Shown here piece after piece: positions 1 through 6,918 of a DNA stretch of 6,918 nucleotides; the first letter of the stretch is position 1, and every line of letters begins with the position of its first letter. Below the pieces are notes generated by a model. The model ran no database searches. It saw only the letters and a program-made list of their open reading frames with translations, and was not told the DNA's origin. The position numbers were made by a program, and so were the translations under genes. The DNA comes from an uncultured Erysipelotrichaceae bacterium (GTDB lineage: Bacteria > Bacillota_I > Bacilli_A > Erysipelotrichales > Erysipelotrichaceae), in assembly GCA_947175465.1 (NCBI GenBank), contig CAMWMY010000060.1, forward strand, positions 1 through 6,918, in the 5' to 3' direction.

Positions 1-104
1 TAATTATGTCTATTCATAATTAATATATAATAGTAAAACCTAAATTTCAATTAGTAAGCATTGTCTTCTATAAAATAATTTCTCGTGCTATCTAAATACT
101 ATAT

Positions 105-131
105 AAAAAGTGATGCTTTCTAACATCACTT
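105..131 (-). terminator. Terminator-like hairpin in the left flank
   Basis: On the minus strand AAGTGATG (131-124) and CATCACTT (115-108) form a perfect 8-bp stem with an 8-nt loop, followed by Ts down to 105. On the plus strand the hairpin is followed by the weaker ATCTTTT. It sits downstream of the possible 44-codon gene at 207-341 and just after a 21-codon frame ending at 137. It would also suit a convergent gene entering from the left. Confidence 0.4.
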
Positions 132-206
132 ATCTTTTAAGTATGAAATTTCTTTTTAAATAGGTAAATATTTCTATAAATCCTATCATAATTGTTAACC
201 ATATCT

Positions 207-341
207 CTATTTATACTGCACTTGTACTATATCCTCATCTCCACAAACTTCTAGTTTCATTAGTTCATAAAAGCAATCGTAGATTCTTGGATAGACATGA
301 ATTTTTATATTCATTGCTTGCTTCCATCCAAGACACTCCAT
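207..341 (-). CDS. Possible small protein (44 aa) or gene remnant
   Basis: Not recognised. The frame reads MECLGWKQAMN, then a segment ending VQVQYK, with an aromatic- and acid-rich middle (YPRIYDCFYELMKLEV) and three cysteines. It has no signal peptide or membrane segment. The ATG at 341 has AAGG nine nt upstream (354-351). A better AGGAG (363-359) is too far from the ATG, at 17 nt, but is 8 nt from an in-frame CTG. The same frame is open back to a stop at 377-375. In support, G+C rises to about 34% exactly here, against roughly 17-25% on either side, and a terminator-like hairpin lies 76 bp downstream. Against it, 44 codons is short, no homologue is known to me, and open frames of this size occur by chance. 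It could be the C-terminal fragment of a decayed gene. Confidence 0.3.
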   Translation of the reverse strand: MECLGWKQAMNIKIHVYPRIYDCFYELMKLEVCGDEDIVQVQYK

Positions 342-516
342 AACAAGCAGCCTTTTTTCTCCTACATTTATTTTTTATACACTTGTTTCACATTCCATAT
401 AAAATAGCATTTTTCATAATGACATAATAAAAAGGCAAATGACATAACAAAGCTAAGACGCTTACTATATCACTTGCTTAAAATAAAAAAGTACTTTATA
501 AAAGCTATTATTAGGG

Positions 517-583
517 TGCTTTCTTAAATCCATATGTAAGGAGATAATAATATAGAAAGAAAATACATATGAAAAAGAAAGCA
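517..583. repeat. Two-part palindrome, 9 + 8 bp arms
   Basis: TGCTTTCTT (517-525) is the exact reverse complement of AAGAAAGCA (575-583). Nested inside, CATATGTA (531-538) is the exact reverse complement of TACATATG (564-571). The internal loop is 5 and 3 nt and the apical loop is 25 nt. In plus-strand RNA, a strong AAGGAG (538-543) starts at the stem edge and runs into the apical loop. An ATG (569-571) lies in the 3' arm. No target-site duplication flanks it. It may be an RNA hairpin, a paired protein-binding site or a relic of a small mobile element. Confidence 0.5.
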
Positions 584-688
584 AAAAATGAAAAGAAGCA
601 GAAAGGTAGAAAACTTCTTTTCTGTGAAGTTTTAATAAACTCCATGTTTGATAAAAAAGTTACTGAAAAAGAAGAAGAAAACTTCTAA
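569..688 (+). CDS. Doubtful lysine-rich 39-codon frame
   Basis: A plus-strand frame reading MKKKAKNEKKQKGRK at its start and KEEENF at its end; not recognised. It is the only plus-strand frame I would mention, opposite in direction to every gene here. The good AAGGAG is 25 nt from the ATG, too far for normal use, and the near-by GAAAG is weak. A possible promoter (TTGCTT at 474-479, 17 bp, TATAAA at 497-502) lies upstream. Lysine and glutamate richness is what A-rich DNA gives by chance. I think it is more likely not a gene, but record it because the palindrome at 517-583 would place its start codon in a stem. Confidence 0.15.
   Translation: MKKKAKNEKKQKGRKLLFCEVLINSMFDKKVTEKEEENF
608..686. 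repeat. AGAAAACTTCT direct repeats with an inverted copy between
   Basis: AGAAAACTTCT occurs at 608-618 and 676-686. Its core AAAACTTC is also present inverted as GAAGTTTT at 626-633. The middle copy can pair either with the left copy (8-bp stem, 8-nt loop) or with the right copy (8-bp stem, 44-nt loop), so two hairpins exclude each other. No T-run or gene downstream on either strand shows what they would control. Confidence 0.35.
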
Positions 689-777
689 TATTATTAATAA
701 TTGATTTATCTCCTGTTATTAGTATATACAATATTTTAGGCTATGTCTACTAATATGTAAAAATTTAATGAATTTAT

Positions 778-813
778 AAAAAAGAATATATTTTTTAAAT
801 TTTATTCTTTCTC
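778..813 (-). terminator. Probable weak terminator after licT
   Basis: On the minus strand AAAGAATA (810-803) pairs with TATTCTTT (788-781), with possible G-U/A-U extension outward, and a run of Ts reaches 778. The 14-nt loop includes part of the licT stop region. The stem contains only one G-C pair, so its efficiency is doubtful, but its position right at the end of licT supports a terminator role. Confidence 0.4.
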
Positions 814-1656
814 CTGCTTTTCTGTAGATATTCTTGCAATATGAATAATCAAAAATGCTAGCTCTTCTTTTGATAACTCTTTTTCATATTTTGTCTCTAA
901 ATAATCACGTACTTTCAAAGCAATTCTTTCTTCTTTTGGATAAGATGCTTTCATTTGCATATACAAAGTATCAGATTCACTAGAAAGCATATTATCTGAA
1001 AAATAACGTTCTATAAAAAATTTAATATGTGTTACAAAACGCATATAATGCATTCCTGTTTTATCCAATGTCCGATTTAATGAAAAGGCAACAATATTAA
1101 TAATTGCACCTATCTCTTTTGCATAGCGAATAGCATCATAGCTATCAGAATGCATGGGTATCGCATTGGCAAAGTGGAAAGCGATATTTGCTGCCTCTTC
1201 TTGTGGTAGCTGAATGCCAAGTGTATCTTCTACCATACACAACGCTAATACTCCGGCTTTAAATTCATTAGGATAGTAATTTTTAATCTCCCAAAATACA
1301 CGATTTGTAATTTTTATTCCCTTTTTCATTCTCTCAATTGCAAAATTCAAATGATCAGCTAATAGAAAATATAAGTTTTTATCAAACGTTGTATGAAGAA
1401 CATGTTCAGCTTCTAAAATAATTTTTTGAGTAAGCTGTAAGATATCAATGGGAATATCATTAATTAATTCTTGAAATTGCTTTGATTTTGAATTTTCAAT
1501 AGGCACAAAGATTTGATTTTCGCCTTCTTCAATCAATTCATCACCAGTCCGTTTTCCATAACCAATTCCTTTTTTGAGCATAATAAATTCATTATCATCT
1601 GCATCATGCACAAGCACAACACTAGAATTAAGCACTTTTTTAATTGTATAACGCAT
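802..1656 (-). CDS. licT: LicT/BglG-family transcription antiterminator
   Basis: RNA-binding regulator that stabilises the RAT in the operon leader and prevents termination. The 284 residues have the standard layout: the CAT RNA-binding domain at about 1-55 (starting MRYTIKKVLNSSVVLV, with GIGYGKR at 30-36), PRD1 at about 65-170 and PRD2 at about 175-280. All four regulatory histidines are visible: His102 (DHLNF), His161 (AFHFAN), His210 (VTHIKFF) and His272 (IIHIARI). In the family, the permease phosphorylates PRD1 to inactivate, and HPr phosphorylates PRD2 to activate. The start at 1656 follows AAAGGTGGG with 7 nt spacing, 19 bp after the bglA stop. No RAT lies between bglA and licT, so it depends on read-through from the bglP leader. 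Being last in the operon differs from E. coli bglGFB. The substrate-specific name is by analogy; bglG would be equally fair. Confidence 0.94.
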   Translation of the reverse strand: MRYTIKKVLNSSVVLVHDADDNEFIMLKKGIGYGKRTGDELIEEGENQIFVPIENSKSKQFQELINDIPIDILQLTQKIILEAEHVLHTTFDKNLYFLLADHLNFAIERMKKGIKITNRVFWEIKNYYPNEFKAGVLALCMVEDTLGIQLPQEEAANIAFHFANAIPMHSDSYDAIRYAKEIGAIINIVAFSLNRTLDKTGMHYMRFVTHIKFFIERYFSDNMLSSESDTLYMQMKASYPKEERIALKVRDYLETKYEKELSKEELAFLIIHIARISTEKQEKE

Positions 1657-1675
1657 TTATTTGCCCACCTTTCTT

Positions 1676-4974
<3,299 letters not shown>

Positions 4975-4982
4975 TTTTCATT

Positions 4983-4990
4983 CACCCTTT
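4983..4990 (-). promoter_or_regulatory. Ribosome binding site of bglP
   Basis: AAAGGGTG ends 8 nt before the ATG at 4974. An earlier ATG at 4981 is out of frame, and another at 5000 precedes the site and is also out of frame, so the start at 4974 is the only well-placed one. Confidence 0.75.
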
Positions 4991-5015
4991 CTTTTTTCAT
5001 GAATATACAAGATGT

Positions 5016-5076
5016 AAAAAAGGCAGAACCTATATAAACACCTTGAAAAATTCAAAGCAATTTATAAGATCCTGCC
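5016..5076 (-). terminator. Leader intrinsic terminator controlled by the RAT
   Basis: On the minus strand GGCAGGATCTTATAAA (5076-5061) pairs with TTTATATAGGTTCTGCC (5038-5022). This gives 16 base pairs with one bulged U and two G-U pairs. The loop contains a second inner stem, CTTTGAA/TTCAAGG (5057-5051 with 5047-5041). Six Ts follow (5021-5016). The first bases of the left arm lie inside the RAT, so LicT binding should prevent this hairpin. Without inducer it should end transcription about 40 nt before bglP. It would also stop polymerase reading through from dusB. Confidence 0.93.
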
Positions 5077-5096
5077 TGCATTACCAGTTACATGTC
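5068..5096 (-). promoter_or_regulatory. Ribonucleic antiterminator (RAT) bound by LicT
   Basis: The leader RNA contains UGUAACUG and, after a short loop, GCAGGCAGGAUC, the two conserved halves of RATs recognised by BglG/LicT/SacT proteins (family form UGUUACUG...GCAGGCAAAACC). The upper stem is CUG/CAG with a six-nucleotide loop, as in sac-type RATs. The lower stem differs from the usual GGAUU/AAACC: here AAGA (5098-5095) can pair with UCUU (5069-5066). The 3' half (from 5076) is also the start of the terminator stem, so the two structures exclude each other. Bound LicT dimer stabilises the RAT and lets transcription enter bglP. The cognate protein is probably the licT product at the end of this operon. 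Confidence 0.9.
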
Positions 5097-5112
5097 TTTT
5101 ATTTGCATCTTC

Positions 5113-5141
5113 ATCATAGCATATGTTGAAAGCGCTGTCAA
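5113..5141 (-). promoter_or_regulatory. Sigma-A-type promoter of the beta-glucoside operon
   Basis: Read on the minus strand, a perfect -35 (TTGACA, 5141-5136) is separated by 17 bp from a -10 TATGAT (5118-5113). The -10 is preceded by TGC, an extended -10 motif. The expected transcription start is near 5106, giving a leader of about 130 nt before bglP. This is the strongest promoter in the window, so its output must be limited by the overlapping cre site and by the leader terminator. Motifs are seen directly; the start site is inferred. Confidence 0.85.
5127..5140 (-). promoter_or_regulatory. cre site (CcpA catabolite repression operator)
   Basis: The minus-strand 14-mer TGACAGCGCTTTCA matches the cre consensus TGWNANCGNTNWCA at every defined position, and so does its reverse complement. 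It covers five of the six bases of the -35 element and part of the spacer. CcpA bound with HPr-Ser-P should therefore block RNA polymerase directly when a preferred sugar is present. The site belongs to the beta-glucoside operon, not to dusB, whose stop codon is about 30 bp upstream. Confidence 0.87.
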
Positions 5142-5170
5142 TTTATTTGTAATTATTTTATAAAGATATT

Positions 5171-6178
5171 TTATTCGTTTTCTTCCGTTGACATTAATCC
5201 ATAAGTATCTTCATATTCTTTTAAAATACGTTCAAACTCTTCATACGTATTCATTTTGGCTAATGCATCTTTTAAACGATTACAATCTTTTAATCCTTTT
5301 ACATACCAAGCCCCATGTCCACGCATTTCTTTCATCCCTACATTTTCGCCTTTTAAGGAACATAATCTTTGGGCATGTTTTCTTGCCATAGCAAATTTTT
5401 CTACTACCGAAACTGACTCTCTTTTCTTCCCCGTTTCTAAGTATTCTTTGATTTCATTAATAAGCCAAGGATCACCTAATACAGCTCTTCCTACCATGAC
5501 GGCATCACAACCTGTTTCTTCTAACATCCTTTGTGCATCTTCTCCACTTTTCACATCCCCATTTCCAATAACAGGAATGGAAACAGCTTCTTTCACTTTT
5601 TTAATCCAGCTCCAGTCTGCTTTTCCTTCATACATTTGTTTACGTGTTCTACCATGAAGGGCAATGGCACATACCCCAATTTCTTCTAAACGCTTCGCAA
5701 GCTCTACACAAGTAATATGATCCAAATCCCAACCAATCCGCATTTTCACTGTGACTGGTTTTTTTACACTTTCAATGACCGCTTTCACTAAATCTACTGA
5801 ATAATCAATATCTTTTAATAAAGCACTTCCTGCCTGATTTTTCACAATCTTATGTACAGGACAACCCATATTAATATCGATAATATCGCAGGTTGTATTT
5901 TGGTCTAGTAGTTTAGCAGCATAAATCATACTCTCTTTATCATAACCGAATACTTGCATGGAAATCGGATGCTCACATGCTTCAATATTGGTCATTTCTA
6001 ATGTTTTTATATTTTGATGAAAAAGGGCTTTATCCGATACCATTTCTGTATAAATGAGTCCAGCTCCAAACTCTTTACATATCGTACGGAATGCCTGATT
6101 GGACACCCCAGCCATAGGTGCAATCACGACACGATTATCGATTTCAATATCTCTTATTTTCCAACTATTTTTTTTCAT
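5171..6178 (-). CDS. dusB: tRNA-dihydrouridine synthase, DusB type
   Basis: FMN enzyme that reduces specific uridines in the tRNA D-loop to dihydrouridine using NAD(P)H. The 335 residues match the usual family length. The TIM-barrel half carries PMAGV (21-25, FMN binding), Gln75, the catalytic Cys106 in NMGCPVHK, Lys145 in VKMRIGW, His175 in ALHGRTR, GNGDV (205-209) and VGRA (229-232, flavin phosphate binding). The helical tRNA-binding tail follows from about residue 245, including [11 protein letters not shown]. The ATG at 6178 lies inside the last codons of hslO (14-bp overlap) and has only a weak Shine-Dalgarno sequence, which fits translation coupled to hslO. The N terminus fits the family without extension. 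No strong terminator follows; the promoter of the beta-glucoside operon starts about 30 bp after the stop. The assignment to the Dus family is secure; the DusB subgroup rests on overall sequence style and on the hslO neighbour. Confidence 0.95.
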   Translation of the reverse strand: MKKNSWKIRDIEIDNRVVIAPMAGVSNQAFRTICKEFGAGLIYTEMVSDKALFHQNIKTLEMTNIEACEHPISMQVFGYDKESMIYAAKLLDQNTTCDIIDINMGCPVHKIVKNQAGSALLKDIDYSVDLVKAVIESVKKPVTVKMRIGWDLDHITCVELAKRLEEIGVCAIALHGRTRKQMYEGKADWSWIKKVKEAVSIPVIGNGDVKSGEDAQRMLEETGCDAVMVGRAVLGDPWLINEIKEYLETGKKRESVSVVEKFAMARKHAQRLCSLKGENVGMKEMRGHGAWYVKGLKDCNRLKDALAKMNTYEEFERILKEYEDTYGLMSTEENE

Positions 6179-6918
6179 ACTGTTCTAAAAATTGTTCCAA
6201 ATCACGGAGCTGTTGTTCTGAAAAATGGTACTGCTCATTACAAAAATTACATGTAATCTCACATCCATGATCTTCTTCGATCATCGCCATTCTTTCTTTT
6301 TTTGGTAAAGTAGTTAAAGCACGTTTCATCGTCGCTTCACTACAGTGGCAATGAAACGAAATCGGCTGTTCTTGTAAAATCGTAATATCATCATACAGTG
6401 AATTTACAATATCACGTAAACATGTAGCTTCTTTAATTAAAGTAGACATCGGTTTCAAGCTTTCTAATAGTTTTTCTGTTTTTTGAATATCTTCTTCTTT
6501 AGCATCTGGCATCATTTGAATAATAAGACCACCTGCTGCAAGAATAGAGTGATCATCATTTACAAGAACTCCTACAGATACCGCTGATGGTGTTTGTTCA
6601 CTCTCTGTAAAATAACGAGCAAAATCTTCACCAATCTCTCCTGTTTGTAAAGCTACCGTTCCTTTCCAATGATCACGCATTCCAAAGTCTTTAATTACTT
6701 CTAATGTCCCTTGGGTTCCAACAGCAATTCCAACAGCTAATTTTCCTGTATCATTATATTGATAATGAACATGAGGCTCAGATACAAATCCTCTTACATG
6801 CCCATCCTCATAAGCATCAACTAGAATCGTTCCAATTGGCCCTCCACCATTAATTTTTATCGTAAGTTGTTCCTTTTTATCCTTCAACATACTTCCCATC
6901 ATAGAAGCTACACTCAAG
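6165..6918 (-). CDS. hslO: Hsp33 redox-regulated chaperone, 5' end outside window
   Basis: Cytoplasmic holdase that protects unfolding proteins during oxidative stress. It is switched on when its zinc-bound cysteines are oxidised. The 250 visible residues include the Hsp33 core (GGGPIG at about 24-29, VGVLVN at 115-120, AAGG at 127-130) and the C-terminal redox switch: Cys190-His-Cys192 (CxC), then, 30 residues later, Cys223-x-x-Cys226 (CNFC). Family members are usually about 290 residues, so about 40-45 N-terminal residues lie beyond the right edge. The first complete codon (TTG at 6917-6915) lines up with the interior of the family, not with its N terminus, so it is an internal leucine and not a start. 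Two further cysteines (166 and 219) are not part of the standard switch. The 3' end overlaps dusB by 14 bp, which suggests coupled translation. Its promoter is not in the window. Confidence 0.95.
   Translation of the reverse strand, partial: LSVASMMGSMLKDKKEQLTIKINGGGPIGTILVDAYEDGHVRGFVSEPHVHYQYNDTGKLAVGIAVGTQGTLEVIKDFGMRDHWKGTVALQTGEIGEDFARYFTESEQTPSAVSVGVLVNDDHSILAAGGLIIQMMPDAKEEDIQKTEKLLESLKPMSTLIKEATCLRDIVNSLYDDITILQEQPISFHCHCSEATMKRALTTLPKKERMAMIEEDHGCEITCNFCNEQYHFSEQQLRDLEQFLEQYEKK

Larger units (their letters stand above)
1..801. other. A+T-rich region with no secure gene
   Basis: The stretch left of licT holds no protein I recognise. Hand counts of G+C per 60 bp give about 17-32% over most of it, but about 34% across 241-360, which resembles the genes of this window. 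It contains several short perfect inverted repeats (TAATTATG/CATAATTA at 1-22, TATTAGTA/TACTAATA at 717-755 and those listed separately). In DNA this A+T-rich, a few 8-bp inverted repeats are expected by chance. It also has a direct pair ATGACATAAYAAA (419-431 and 439-451). No tRNA, rRNA, CRISPR, transposase or recognised riboswitch is visible. Confidence 0.6.

Noticed and set aside
1..22. TAATTATG/CATAATTA inverted repeat at the window edge as a terminator or attachment site
   Set aside because: Eight base pairs with only one G-C pair, no T-run of note, and the outer sequence is cut off; expected by chance in such DNA.
285..349. Crossing stems TCTTGGAT/ATCCAAGA (285-292 with 326-333) and TGCTTG/CAAGCA (315-320 with 344-349), followed on the plus strand by a T-run: possible pseudoknot or riboswitch
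   Set aside because: The stems are short and lie within the best open frame of the flank on the other strand. I recognise no riboswitch consensus and there is no plus-strand gene downstream.
474..502. Plus-strand promoter TTGCTT-17 bp-TATAAA
   Set aside because: The -35 matches only three of six bases, and such motifs are common by chance in DNA this A+T-rich; the only gene it could serve is the doubtful frame at 569.
1657..1675. Second RAT or terminator between bglA and licT
   Set aside because: The gap is only 19 bp and holds the licT ribosome binding site; there is no room for a RAT and no hairpin.
5188..5391. 67-codon plus-strand frame opposite the end of dusB
   Set aside because: Antisense to the conserved tRNA-binding tail and without support.
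5256..5657. 133-codon plus-strand frame opposite dusB
   Set aside because: It lies wholly antisense to a conserved enzyme gene with all active-site motifs; the frame is a by-product of dusB codon use and has no family resemblance.
6014..6256. 80-codon plus-strand frame across the hslO-dusB junction
   Set aside because: Antisense to both conserved genes, with no recognisable domain.
6915..6917. TTG as a start codon for hslO
   Set aside because: The residues after it align with the interior of Hsp33 and about 40-45 N-terminal residues would be missing; it is an internal leucine codon.

Overview
The window comes from a low-G+C member of the Bacillota. Genes run at roughly one-third G+C and the flank at position 1-801 falls as low as about one-fifth. 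Ribosome binding sites are purine-rich, TGA is used as a normal stop, and regulation is Firmicute-style (a cre site, a LicT-type antiterminator and an intrinsic terminator). A gut Erysipelotrichia-like host is a guess from the style of the proteins and cannot be proved here. All five clear genes are on the minus strand, so transcription runs from right to left.

Right third (about 5171-6918): the end of a housekeeping unit. hslO (redox chaperone Hsp33, cut by the window edge) overlaps dusB (tRNA-dihydrouridine synthase) by 14 bp.

Control region (4975-5170): a very good sigma-A-type promoter carries a cre box for CcpA across its -35 element. It is followed by a ribonucleic antiterminator (RAT) whose 3' half is also the start of a strong intrinsic terminator. 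This is a textbook LicT/BglG switch placed before the PTS gene.

Middle (802-4974): a three-gene beta-glucoside operon, in the order EIIBCA permease (bglP), 6-phospho-beta-glucosidase (bglA), antiterminator (licT). The permease imports and phosphorylates an aryl-beta-glucoside or cellobiose-like sugar and the glucosidase hydrolyses the phosphorylated product. LicT, whose activity the permease should control by phosphorylation, lets RNA polymerase pass the leader terminator. Because licT is last, it is made in quantity only after read-through, which gives a positive loop under catabolite repression. The published-style start of bglA at 3151 is probably wrong. A start at 3142 has correctly spaced RBS and a 4-bp ATGA overlap with bglP.

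Left 800 bp (1-801): very A+T-rich, without any confidently identifiable gene. It holds a probable weak terminator after licT, a possible 44-codon minus-strand gene or gene remnant coinciding with a local G+C rise, a terminator-like hairpin downstream of it, a 67-bp two-part palindrome, and a set of AAAACTTC repeats able to pair in two alternative ways. This is the only part of the window not explained by known families. I found no convincing evidence of a new multi-gene system; the strongest biology is a well-formed example of a known regulatory circuit.
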